A DNA stretch of 64,000 nucleotides, from assembly GCA_032622095.1 (NCBI GenBank), contig CP136063.1, forward strand, positions 280,793,426 through 280,857,425, written 5' to 3'. Position 1 is the stretch's first letter, and each line of letters starts with the position of its first letter. Shown here piece after piece: positions 29,661-41,499 of the stretch. The notes under the pieces were generated by a model. It searched no databases and had not been told where the DNA came from. It saw nothing but the letters and a program-made list of their open reading frames with translations. Origin of the DNA: Siphonodentalium dalli. Taxonomy: Eukaryota; Mollusca; Scaphopoda; Gadilida; Siphonodentaliidae. The position numbers were made by a program, and so were the translations under genes.

Positions 29661-32600
29661 GGACCGCCCCCAGGGGTCCGAGCGAGATGGGGTTTGCACT
29701 ATCGTGTAGAATGGACCCGAATGTACCAAAGTTCCAATCTCCAAGTCGATAGCTCGAGCGGTCACGGCACTGTTAACCCCTGACGGGCGGCCGTTTCCGC
29801 CAGGTACCGGAAATCCGAAAAGGCGCCGACCGCACCTCCCCTGACTGCCTGACCACGGAAATGGACATTATATCATGAAGTGAATACCCATATCCATCCA
29901 TGGGCGATCGGACAAGTCGCTAGCTGCAGCGGAAGTGAATAAATTAACCCATACGCTGCTGCCGAATTCGCTATAAATGTACGCAAAAACGCCGAAATTA
30001 ACACCCGCCGACCGGACCGCCCCTAGGGGTCCGAGCGAGATGGGGTGTGCACTATCGTGTAGAATGGACCCGAATGTACCAAAGTTCCGATCCCCAAGTC
30101 GATAGCTCGAGCGGTCACGACACTGTTAACCCCTGACTGACGGCCGTTTCCGCCAGGTACGGGAAATCCAAAAAGGCGCCGACCGCACCTCCCCTGACTG
30201 TCTGACCACGGAAATGGACATTATATCATGAAGTGAATACCCATATGCATCCATGGGCGATCGGACAAGTCGCTAGCTGCAGCGGAAGTGAATAAATTAA
30301 CCCATACGCTGCTGCCGAATTCGCTATAAATGTACGCAAAAACGCCGAAATTAACACCCGCCGACCGGACCGCCGCTAGGGGTCCGAGCGAGATGGGGTT
30401 TGCACTATCGTATAGAATGGACCCGAATGTACCAAAGTTCCAATCCCCAAGTCGATAGCTCGAGCGGACACGGCACTGTTAACCCCTGACTGGCGGCCGT
30501 TTCCGCCAGGTACGGGAAATCCAAAAAGGCGCCTACTGCACCTCCCCTGACTGCCTGACCACGGAAATGGACATTATATCATGAAGTGAATACCCATATG
30601 CATCCATGGGCGATCGGACAAGTCGCTAGCTGCAGCGGAAGTGAATAAATTAACCCATACGCTGCTGCCGAATTCGCTATAAATGTACGCAAAAACGCCG
30701 AAATTAACACCCGCCGACCGGACCGCCCCTAGGGGTCCGAACGAGATGAGGTTTGCACTATCGTGTAGAATGGACCCGAATGTACCAAAGTTCCAATCCC
30801 CAAGTCGATAGCTCGAGCGGACACGGCACTGTTAACCCCTGTCTGGCGGCCGTTTCCGCCAGGTACGGGAAACCCAAAAAGGCGCCTACTGCACCTCCCC
30901 TGACTGCCTGACCACGGAAATGGACATTATATCATGAAGTGAATACCCATATGCATCCATGGGCGATCGGACAAGTCGCTAGCTGCAGCGGAAGTGAATA
31001 AATTAACCCATACGCTGCTGCCGAATTCGCTATAAATGTACGCAAAAACGCCGAAATTAACACCCGCCGACCGGACCGCCCCTAGGGGTCCGAACGAGAT
31101 GAGGTTTGCACTATCGTGTAGAATGGACCCGAATGTACCAAAGTTCCAATCCCCAAGTCGATAGCTCGAGCGGACACGGCACTGTTAACCCCTGTCTGGC
31201 GGCCGTTTCCGCCAGGTACGGGAAACCCAAAAAGGCGCCGACCGCACCTCCCCTGACTGCCTGACCACGGAAATGGACATTATATCATGAAGTGAATACC
31301 CATATGCATCCATGGGCGATCGGACAAGTCGCTAGCTGCAGCGGAAGTGAATAAATTAACCCATACGCTGCTGCCGAATTCGCTATAAATGTACGCAAAA
31401 ACGCCGAAATTAACACCCGCCGACCGGACCGCCGCTAGGGGTCCGAGCGAGATGGGGTTTGCACTATCGTATAGAATGGACCCGAATGTACCAAAGTTCC
31501 AATCCCCAAGTCGATAGCTCGAGCGGAGACGGCACTGTTAACCCCTGACTGGCGGCCGTTTCCGCCAGGTACGGGAAATCCAAAAAGGCGCCTACTGCAC
31601 CTCCCCTGACTGCCTGACCACGGAAATGGACATTATATCATGAAGTGAATACCCATATGCATCCATGGGCGATCGGACAAGTCGCTAGCTGCAGCGGAAG
31701 TGAATAAATTAACCCATACGCTGCTGCCGAATTCGCTATAAATGTACGCAAAAACGCCGAAATTAACACCCGCCGACCGGACCGCCCCTAGGGGTCCGAG
31801 CGAGATAGGGTTTGCACTATCGTGTAGAATGGACCCGAATGTACCAAAGTTCCAATCCCCAAGTCGATAGCTCGAGCGGACACGGCACTGTTAACCCCTG
31901 TCTGGCGGCCGTTTCCGCCAGGTACGGGAAATCCAAAAAGGCGCCGACCGCACCTCCCCTGACTGCCTGACCACGGAAATGGACATTATATCATGAAGTG
32001 AATACCCATATGCATCCATGGGCGATCGGACAAGTCGCTAGCTGCAGCGGAAGTGAATAAATTAACCCATACGCTGCTGCCGAATTCGCTATAAATGTAC
32101 GCAAAAACGCCGAAATTAACACCCGCCGACCGGACCGCCGCTAGGGGTCCGAGCGAGATGGGGTTTGTACTATCGTATAGAATGGACCCGAATGTACCAA
32201 AGTTCCAATCCCCAAGTCGATAGCTCGAGCGGACACGGCACTGTTAACCCCTGACTGGCGGCCGTTTCCGCCAGGTACGGGAAATCCAAAAAGGCGCCTA
32301 CTGCACCTCCCCTGACTGCCTGACCACGGAAATGGACATTATATCATGAAGTGAATACCCATATGCATCCATGGGCGATCGGACAAGTCGCTAGCTGCAG
32401 CGGAAGTGAATAAATTAACCCATACGCTGCTGCCGAATTCGCTATAAATGTACGCAAAAACGCCGAAATTAACACCCGCCGACCGGACCGCCCCTAGGGG
32501 TCCGAGCGAGATGGGGTTTGCACTATCGTGTAGAATGGACCCGAATGTACCAAAGATCCAACCCCCAAGTCGATAGCTCGGGTGGATATGGCAATGTTAA

Positions 32601-32710
32601 CCGCTAATTTGCGACCGGTTCCACGGGTACGCGAAATCCAAAAAGGCACAAACCGCATCTCCCCTGGTTGCACGACCACGGAAATGGACATCATATCATG
32701 CAGCGAAGAG
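29661..32710 (+). repeat. Left arm: 353-bp satellite array, about 8.6 units
   Basis: The landmark GGACCGCC recurs at 29661, 30014, 30367, 30720, 31073, 31426, 31779, 32132 and 32485: exactly 353 bp each time. Units carry GAGCGAGATGGGGTTTGCAC, CTAGCTGCAGCGGAAGTGAA and ACGCTGCTGCCGAATTCGC. Variants alternate: units at 30367, 31426 and 32132 share GCCGCTAGGG, CGTATAGAATGG and CCTACTGCACC, while others have GCCCCTAGGG. The innermost unit (32485-32710) is clearly diverged, as usual at an array edge. No gene. Confidence 0.95.
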
Positions 32711-35039
32711 TGTATTCTGGTCCTGCTAGATCAACACCGATATTCGAAAACGTATACGAGGTGAGTGATAACATATCAATTGAAACACATATGTATGAGA
32801 CCCGGAGAATTTTCTTTATGGTATACGCAAAAATTAATTATAAAACAACTGAATATGTGAATGGGGGGGGGGGGGTAACCCCATGTTTATTTATTATAAA
32901 TCAACATGGTTCAGGTCATGATAGTCGCATGGGTAGTGACTTAAAGTGGTAAGCTATTCAAAGCACAGCATGTGACATTGTGTATGGATTATAGCGAGGT
33001 GTCACATTCGTCACCACGGACTTAAATTCAATTAATTAATTTATTTTGGTGAATCCCTTGTGATTATCAGTCCAGTGATTAACTAATTTACTTCGAGTTC
33101 TCGTCCGATTTACTTTTGGCTGTTTTCGTTACAATAAATAATCATGAATAATGTACATGTATCAATTGTACGTGTTTTTATAGGAATTGGTTTCGACAGT
33201 AGTTATACGATCGTGCGAATTAATTGGGATTTAAAACATGATCAGATTAAGAGATTTTAAAATCGGATTATGAACCTTGGCCTCATCCGTGGGACGGTTG
33301 AGATGCATGATGGCTTCGTGTACATGGCAAGAAACCCATTCGAATGTAATTTGCAACCAATGGAATGAACCAATGATATAGTTGCATTTATATATAAAAT
33401 GGTTACTTTCTAAATAGTGTCAAATCGACATCTTGATCTTATCATAATGCGACCACCACGAGTTCTACCAGTTATGGTCATATACCAATGTTCTGTTTGC
33501 GACGGTGAAGCCGAAGGTAAGGGAACAATTTGATTTATATTTTAAGGTTGATATATACTAACGGAAAGTTGCTAATGCAGTTTAGATAACTACTGTTTGT
33601 TTCTCCGTTATTCGCGAATTTATAGTTATGATGTTTGGTATTATCTGATTATCCGCATAGTAAAGCATGACACCAAAAATCTTTTTGTACGAATGATTTT
33701 GAGCGAGTCGAATATTGATTGGACAAGGTAACTAACGGAATTGTATGTTCGAGCAATCATAACCTATTTTCTCAGTCTGGAAAATCCAACATTCGAATAG
33801 TCTATATATGAAATTATTTGTAAAATCCAATTGTTTGAAATGTTGCCAACATGTCAGCCATTTAATTTTAAATTGTCCAATAATCCATAACGATACGTAT
33901 ATCTGCCAATAAAGCGAATGCGATTAACAATTTGTCTGCACCATATATCAATGTTTTTTTCAATTTGCTCACACTACCAGTCGATGCGCTGAATTATTCC
34001 TGTAAAACAGTTTGTGGATGCAACACGTGTTGCGGTACGGGTAGCTATATGGATTCCAGTAACCGTATCGAACGGAGAAACGAATATTTATTTCTGAACT
34101 ACACATTTACTCTCCAGTATAGCCAACTAAATTTTGTATTGACGACTGGCATGCCGATATCAATAACTCGAAACTATACGAAATATATTGGCCGATTGCA
34201 ATAAATTCCATTTAAAGTCGAGATTTATCAAGCGAGGCTCGAATCTAATTGAGTGGACGAGGTTAATAAATAGAGTATTGAATCTGATTGAATTGCGACG
34301 AATTTGATATCCATCTTTATCACTAAATCACATTGTAGCTTGGGGAAACGACCCAAATACGGCTGTGGTTAAACAATTCATAATTATTTCTTTATCACAA
34401 CCAAAGAGGAAATAAAGACATGTGCATTAAAGAAAAAATAACTCAACTCAACTCATTCAATTATGCAATATCATTATTATATTCCAATTAACACATTACA
34501 TATATGATGGTTGTTACGGCGCATTGTGTTCAGTTCAACGTGTGTGTGTGTGTGTGGGGGGGGGGGTTCTTAGAAAACAATATTTGTTCCACACCAACAT
34601 TCGGCGGGAACAAAGGTGATGTATTGGCGACATGTGTGCGCAAGTCCATCGTGTTGCGACACCATTGCAACCATGAAGAAAATGATGCACTCCTACAATA
34701 AATACAACTATGCACGCATAAACAAGTATTGGAGAGAAATAACCTAGGTGAAGGCCTCCACATCATTACACGACAGTGCACTGTTATAATCCCCAGTCAG
34801 CTTAATATGTGTCACTCTTTTCTGAAGCCAACTAATCTCTTGATGATCAGAGACTAATTTACACATAGAACTGATTGTTATCAAAACATCATCTGATTCA
34901 ATACGCAATTAATATATTTGGATACTTTACATATGGCACGATTTAATACTAGTTATCTTTTGATATATATGCAGGTTGCGGTTGATCAATAATATGTTTT
35001 ATTATCCATCCTTTATATAACTAACACTATTTCTGATTG
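32711..35039. other. Foldback interior, left part: no recognisable gene
   Basis: No transposase motif seen. A small frame at 33448-33510 (starts ATGCGACCACCACG, contains a CSVCDG pair, ends at a GTAAGG donor-like site) and a 90-codon frame at 33932-34204 with a Cys cluster are the only noticeable ORFs. Both lack any family match I can name. G-runs lie at 32863-32875 and 34556-34566. Confidence 0.35.
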
Positions 35040-35420
35040 AACAAAAGCTGACACATGATAATCCTGGAATTACCGGGACACTGTGACGTCACGGAGTAAC
35101 TCTATTTCCAAAGTTATCGGTGAATTTTGATGCGCGCGCAATACTCTGGTGAATGTTTCAGACGTTTCACTTCCGCATTGAGTTCTTTTTTCACTTCCCT
35201 GTTTACTATTCCAAGTCATGCCTCCTGATGATCAAATACATGTACAATCTATTATAGATAATTAAATACCGACAAACACCAAAAATAACAACTAAGTTAT
35301 TCAAAAAATTTGGGAAAGCAGACAGATGGTGTGGTGAAAAGTCATATTGCACTCGTCCAATGTGAGTTTTCAACACAACCTGCATAATAACTTTATAGTA
35401 TTGCACATATATTTCCTTGT
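35040..35420 (-). repeat. Repeat family F, reverse-strand copy
   Basis: In reverse complement this matches 21576-21910 and part of the 21405 hairpin: TGACGTCACGG, GCGCGCGCAATA, GTTTCACTTCCGCATTGAG, ATCAAATACATG and GTGGTGAAAAGTCATATTG. It forms an inverted pair with 37195-37420. Confidence 0.6.
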
Positions 35421-35888
35421 TTTTTAAGAGATGCAGCAAAATATAGAATGCAACTTAATCTGCTCTGTAGTCAGAACCAATGTTGTCATCCCGAAATCCT
35501 TTCATATTCATGTGTGCCATACCACGAACGTCTATGGATTATGGACGCGGCCATATATAGTCAAAATAACGATTTTTGTTGCCAACTCGGCTCTATAATC
35601 CGACCCACGACAATCGCCGCGCTGCTTTCATATTGGTACGATTCCACCCTATGCGAGTTTATAAGAAAAAATAGTTAAAAATGTGTTTGTGTCTACATGC
35701 AAATCGGCTTTTTAACCAGGATCATGCGTTCATGTTTGCACGGTGGAATGCTATAGAACAGCTACGGACGCGGTCCCATAGCCCCTTTCTATATTACCAC
35801 TGTGTGGGAACTGTTACATCGGAAGTCGTTCTATCGCCGGTATTGTTGTGGTTCTTGACTGATTTATTACGATGCCTTACGATTCAAA
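35421..35888. other. Foldback interior: unassigned
   Basis: Two adjacent frames (35448-35678, 35681-35911) are open but without recognisable motifs. Possibly remnants of a coding region, not assignable. Confidence 0.3.
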
Positions 35889-35892
35889 TTAA

Positions 35893-36281
35893 AGGTACTC
35901 AATCCGATTAAGCACCCCTAAATTACTATTTCTTTGGTTCAGGGGTAACAAATATTTGATTCGAGTCGAGGAACCCATCCATCAAAAGCTCAGAAATTTG
36001 TAATTTTCTCGAGATGTGTACTAATAATTGCAACAGAAACACTTATTCAAACAGACGAAGATGGATAACTCTAAAAGCAAGTGGTAATAATAAAGCAATT
36101 TAATTTTGACCGAGAACATCCTTTTGACGGCGTGTTCTGGGCCAGAAACAATAGAAATAAAAAAATATATATCTGATCACTCTTGGCGTTGATGTGTAGT
36201 TTCCTTGACTCTATAATCAATTATTTTTTTTACCACCGATGCCAAAGAAATAGTAATTTATGATGGTCGGATTGAGTACCT
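35893..36281. mobile_element. 389-bp TTAA-flanked MITE with AGGTACTCAATCCGA ends
   Basis: TTAA at 35889-35892 and 36282-36285 brackets AGGTACTCAATCCGA and TCGGATTGAGTACCT. Subterminal CCAAAGAAATAGTAATTTA appears near both ends in opposite orientation. A truncated relative lies at 23642-23911. It inserted into the interior of the foldback element, so it is younger than that interior. Confidence 0.85.
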
Positions 36282-36285
36282 TTAA

Positions 36286-37194
36286 TCTTTTTCGGGACAA
36301 AATCACGCATACTTATGGAAATCTTCAATATATTATACTTTCCTGAATGAACAGAGGCTGGACAAGTGCCGTTTTGTCGAATCCTGCAGTCTCAATCACA
36401 ATTCAATCCGAATTAGCGAGTTAGCGTAAATATGAACATGTTATCATCGAAAAAAAAAGTCGCGTGAACGAAATCCCTTTGTTTTTGGTTGCGTATAAAA
36501 TATGAAACACATTCCGAAGACGAACACTGAGTATTAAGTATACCTGTGCTATTCTTCTGTAAAACAGCTGAGAAAATATCCTGGTAGGGGTTAATAATTT
36601 GGAACAGTAGCCTTGTAATTAACACGTGCGCCTGTTACGTTTCTATCCCAAGTCAATCATGTCTGTGACGGTTCTAGACATGAAATTTAGGTGAACGATT
36701 TCTGCACTTTGGGCGGAATATGGTCTTGTTTATCTGACATTTTAAATCAGATAATGACTGTAGCTTGTGGTATTTACAAAATACAACAGGTATATTAATA
36801 AATAATACAATATATACTTAATACGGGATATGAAGTGACACTAATTGGCTTGGGCAGGGGTGGACTGCTTAATTGGCATCTGCCTCCAAATTTGGTCATT
36901 TTTTTCAATTGTTACACATTTCTTACATTACACTAGATTGGATAGAAATTTCACACCAACAATATGTTTTATTTTGCAACAATGTCTGAAGAAAGTCCCA
37001 CCTTATATACACAATTATGGGTTCATTTAAAGTGTAATTGTCCGCCGCCTTCATATAAATTAATATTAACAATATTTAATTCCTATCTAATGATCGGGGC
37101 CGACTTCTCTCATGCCGAAATCGCGTCGGGCCACCTTCATAGTGGATCATCTTCACAGGGGCCCGACTTCACTTGTACTCTTTTGACCAATGGT
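36286..37194. other. Foldback interior: unassigned
   Basis: AT-rich, short featureless frames on both strands. Confidence 0.35.
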
Positions 37195-37420
37195 CTCTAT
37201 AAAAAGCCTGTATTTGATCATTAGAAAGCATGCTTTGTAATAGTAAACGCGGGAATGAAAAATAACATAAAACCAATTGCGGAAGTGAAACGTTTGCTAA
37301 ATCTGTTCCGCGCGCATCACAATTTCACCAATTCATTTGCAATAGTTAATTCGTGACGTCACGGAGTGCCAATAAAAAAGTGATATTGCACAATTGGGAG
37401 TCCAATATGACATTCGGGAG
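37195..37420 (+). repeat. Repeat family F, plus-strand copy
   Basis: Matches 21645-21870: CTATAAAAAGCCTGTATTTGATCA, GAAAGCATG, GCGCGCATCACAATTTCACC, GTGACGTCACGG, CCAATAAAAAAGTGATATTG and GGGAGTCCAATATGAC. Confidence 0.7.
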
Positions 37421-37774
37421 TACCATCGCGTCCAACCTAACTTGTGCAATACCGTTAACCAGTTCACACGCTTGTCACGTTCCATCTATAACTTCAGATA
37501 AACAATTAAACATCTATTATTCTGGAACAATTTGTGAAGGTTTCTTTATTGGAACTGCCAGTAGCAACGTTTATCCATTGGCCCATTCAAATAGCGAGAA
37601 CACTGTTATATCTCAACGTTCTACAAATGTAATCTAGAATACTTTGTCAAGTTGTTATAAAACACAAATAATCAGAAGGTAACTGAAAATAATCTACAGT
37701 TTTCAAGGTATATGATTGCAGAATACAATCCTTTGGCGCGTACTCCAAAATACCCCAAAACGTGTAATCATATA

Positions 37775-37903
37775 AAGTTATTATACAATGTTGTGTACAG
37801 TATGTGTTTTTCTTGTATGAGTCCAGGTTGTGGTGAAAAGTCATATTGGACGAGACACACCAGTGTCGAGTCCAATATGACTTTTCACCACAACCTGGAC
37901 GAG
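37775..37903 (+). repeat. Half copy of hairpin family F cut by the right satellite arm
   Basis: TTATACAATGTTGTGTACAG through the hairpin centre and out to CACAACCTGGACGAG matches 21405-21535. The outer 40 bp of the second arm are absent. The sequence switches at 37904 to TTAATTTCGGCGTTTTTGCG, the 353-bp satellite unit. Confidence 0.85.
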
Positions 37904-40900
37904 TTAATTTCGGCGTTTTTGCGTACATTTATAGCGAATTCGGCAGCAGCGTATGGGTTAATTTATTCACTTCCGCTGCAGCTAGCGACTTGTCCGATCG
38001 CCCATGGATGCATATGGGTATTCACTTCATGATATAATGTCCATTTCCGTGGTCAGGCAGTCAGGGGAGGTGCGGTCGGCGCCTTTTCGGATTTCCCGTA
38101 CCTGGCGGAAACGGCCGCCAGTCAGGGGTTAACAGTGCCGTGACCGCTCCAGCTATCGACTTGGGGATTGGAACTTTGGTACATTCAGGTCCATTCTACA
38201 CGATAGTGCAAACCCCATCTCGCTCGGACCCCTAGCGGCGGTCCGGTCGGCGGGTGTTAATTTCGGCGTTTTTGCGTACATTTATAGCGAATTCGGCAGC
38301 AGCGTATGGGTTAATTTATTCACTTCCGCTGCAGCTAGCGACTTGTCCGATCGCCCATGGATGCATATGAGTATTCACTTCATGATATAATGTCCATATC
38401 CGTGGTCAGACAGTCAGGGGAGGTGCGGTCGGCGCCTTTTTGGATTTCCCGTACCTGGCGGAAACGGCCGTCAGTCAGGGGTTAACAGTGTCGTGACCGC
38501 TCGAGCTATCGACTTGGAGATTGGAACTTTGGTACATTCGGGTCCATTCTACACGATATTGCAAACCCCATCTCGCTCGGACCCCTAGGGGCGGTCCGGT
38601 CGGCGGGTGTTAATTTCGGCGTTTTTGCGTACATTTATAGCGAATTCCGCAGCAGCGTATGGGTTAATTTATTCACTTCCGCTGCAGCTAGCGACTTGTC
38701 CGATCGCCCATGGATGCATATGGGTATTCACTTCATGATATAATGTCCATTACCGTTGCAAGACAGTCAGGGGAGGTGCGGTCGGCGCCATTTTGGATTT
38801 CCCGTACCTGGCGGAAACGGCCGTCAGTCAGGGGTTAACAGTGTCGTGACCGCTCGAGCTATCGACTTGGGGATTGGAAATTTGGTACATTCGGGTCCAT
38901 TCTACACGATAGTGCAAACCCCATCTCGCTCGGACCCCTAGGGGCGGTCCGGTCGGCGGGTATTAATTTCGGCGTTTTTGCGTACATTTATAGCGAATTC
39001 GGCAGCAGCGTATGGGTTAATTTATTCACTTCCGCTGCAGCTAGCGACTTGTCCGATCGCCCATGGATGCATATGGGTATTCACTTCATGATATAATGTC
39101 CATTTCCGTGGCCATGCAGTCAGGGGAGGTGCGGTCGGCGCCTTTTCGGATTTCCCGTACCTGGCGGAAACGGCCGCCAGTCAGGGGTTAACAGTGCCGT
39201 GACCGCTCGAGCTATCGACTTGGGGATTAGAACTTTGGTACATTCAGGTCCATTCTACACGATAGTGCAAACCCCATCTCGCTCGGACCCCTAGCGGCGG
39301 TCCGGTCGGCGGGTGTTAATTTCGGCGTTTTTGCGTACATTTATAGCGAATTCGGCAGCAGCGTATGGGTTAATTTATTCACTTCCGCTGCAGCTAGCGA
39401 CTTGTCCGATCGCCCATGGATGCATATGGGTATTCATTTCATGATATAATGTCCATATCCGTGGTCAGACAGTCAGGGGAGGTGCGGTCGGCGCCTTTTC
39501 GGATTTCCCGTACCTGGCGGAAACGGCCGCCAGTCAGGGGTTAACAGTGCCGTGACCGCTCGAGCTATCGACTTGGGGATTAGAACTTTGGTACATTCAG
39601 GTCCATTCTACACGATAGTGCAAACCCCATCTCGCTCGGACCCCTAGCGGCGGTCCGGTCGGCGGGTGTTAATTTCGGCGTTTTTGCGTACATTTATAGC
39701 GAATTCGGCAGCAGCGTATGGGTTAATTTATTCACTTCCGCTGCAGCTAGCGACTTGTCCGATCGCCCATGGATGCATATGGGTATTCACTTCATGATAT
39801 AATGTCCATATCCGTGGTCAGACAGTCAGGGGAGGTGCGGTCGGCGCCTTTTTGGATTTCCCGTACCTGGCGGAAACGGCCGTCAGTCAGGGGTTAACAG
39901 TGTCGTGACCGCTCGAGCTATCGACTTGGGGATTGGAAATTTGGTACATTCGGGTCCATTCTACACGATAGTGCAAACCCCATCTCGCTCGGACCCCTAT
40001 GGGCTGTCCGGTCGGCGGGTGTTAATTTCGGCGTTTTTGCGTACATTTATAGCGAATTCCGCCGCAGCGTATGGGTTAATTTATTCACTTCCGCTGCAGC
40101 TAGCGACTTGTCCGATCGCCCATGGATGCATATGGGTATTCACCTCATGATATAATGTCCATTTCCGTGGTCAGACAGTCAGGGGAGGTGCGGTCGGCGC
40201 CTTTTTGGATTTCCCGTACCTGGCGGAAACGGCCGTCAGTCAGGGGTTAACAGTGTCGTGACCGCTCGAGCTATCGACTTGGGGATTGGAACTTTGGTAC
40301 ATTCGGGTCCATTCTACACGATAGTGCAAACCCCATCTCGCTCGGACCCCTAGGGGCGGTCCGGTCGGCGGGTATTAATTTCGGCGTTTTTGCGTACATT
40401 TATAGCGAATTCGGCAGCAGCGTATGGGTTAATTTATTCACTTCCGCTGCAGCTAGCGACTTGTCCGATCGCCCATGGATGCATATGGGTATTCACTTCA
40501 TGATATAATGTCCATTTCCGTGGCCATGCAGTCAGGGGAGGTGCGGTCGGCGCCTTTTCGGATTTCCCGTACCTGGCGGAAACGGCCGCCAGTCAGGGGT
40601 TAACAGTGCCGTGACCGCTCGAGCTATCGACTTGGGGATTAGAACTTTGGTACATTCAGGTCCATTCTACACGATAGTGCAAACCCCATCTCGCTCGGAC
40701 CCCTAGCGGCGGTCCGGTCGGCGGGTGTTAATTTCGGCGTTTTTGCGTACATTTATAGCGAATTCGGCAGCAGCGTATGGGTTAATTTATTCACTTCCGC
40801 TGCAGCTAGCGACTTGTCCGATCGCCCATGGATGCATATGGGTATTCACTTCATGATATAATGTCCATTTCCGTGGCCATGCAGTCAGGGGAGGTGCGGT

Positions 40901-41418
40901 CGGCGCCTTTTCGGATTTCCCGTACCTGGCGGAAACGGCCGCCCGCCAGGGGTTAACAGTGCCGTGACCGCTCGAGCTATCGACTTGGGGATTGGAACTT
41001 TGGTACATTCAGGTCCATTCTACACGATAGTGCAAACCCCATCTCGCTCGGACCCCTAGCGGCGGTCCGGTCGGCGGGTGTTAATTTCGGCGTTTTTGCG
41101 TACATTTATAGCGAATTCGGCAGCAGCGTATGGGTTAATTTATTCACTTCCGCTGCAGCTAGCGACTTGTCCGATCGCCCATGGATGCATATGGGTATTC
41201 ACTTCATGATATAATGTCCATATCCGTGGTCAGACAGTCAGGGGAGGTGCGGTCGGCGCCTTTTTGGATTTCCCGTAGCTGGCGGAAACGGCCGTCAGTC
41301 AGGGGTTAACAGTGTCGTGACCGCTCGAGCTATCGACTTGGGGATTGGAACTTTGGTACATTCGGGTCCATTCTACACGTTAGTGCAAACCCCATCTCGC
41401 TCGGACCCCTGGGGGCGG
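37904..41418 (-). repeat. Right arm: inverted 353-bp satellite array, about 9.9 units
   Basis: Reverse complement of the left-arm unit. The landmark GTCCGGTC recurs at 38241, 38594, 38947, 39300, 39653, 40006, 40359, 40712, 41065 and 41418, spacing 353 bp. A four-unit (1412-bp) higher-order duplication is visible: the rare GGGTATTAATTTCGG form occurs at about 38956 and again at about 40368, with following units matching in order. Unlike the left arm, the inner edge starts abruptly with a well-conserved unit. Confidence 0.95.
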
Positions 41419-41491
41419 TCCGGTCGGGTGCGGTCGGGTCCGGTCGGGTGCGGTCGGTGCGGTCGGGTGCGGTCGGGATTTAGTAGGACCG
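41419..41491 (-). repeat. Right tip of the foldback element with inverted CCCGACCGCA repeats
   Basis: GGTCGGGTGC-type 10-bp units (one shortened to 9 bp near 41451) lead to GGTCGGGATTTAGTAGGACC at 41471-41490, the mirror of the left tip with one A/T difference and one G/C difference at the outermost base. Confidence 0.9.
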
Positions 41492-41499
41492 CCCCCATC

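Larger units (their letters stand above)
29590..41491. mobile_element. 11.9-kb foldback DNA element with satellite-array terminal inverted repeats
   Basis: Bounded by the 8-bp direct repeat CCCCCATC (29582-29589, 41492-41499). The tips are near-perfect inverted repeats beginning (G/C)GGTCCTACTAAA(A/T)CCCGACC. Then come short tandem repeats of CCCGACCGCA, and long arms of 353-bp units: left 29661 to about 32710, right 37904-41418, in opposite orientation. The interior is 32711-37903. No transposase motif was recognised, so the copy appears non-autonomous. Foldback elements with repeat-built arms are known in other animals. An 8-bp duplication fits hAT, P or Mutator-like groups, and the superfamily is left open. 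Confidence 0.88.

Noticed and set aside
29565-29783. Pro/Thr/Arg-rich protein fused to the LINE endonuclease
   Set aside because: The frame runs from LINE A into the CCCGACCGCA repeats of the inserted element and is an accident of insertion.
33448-33510. Mini-exon with ATG, CSVCDG and a GTAAGG donor in the foldback interior as a transposase start
   Set aside because: Too short, and no continuation with transposase motifs could be found downstream.
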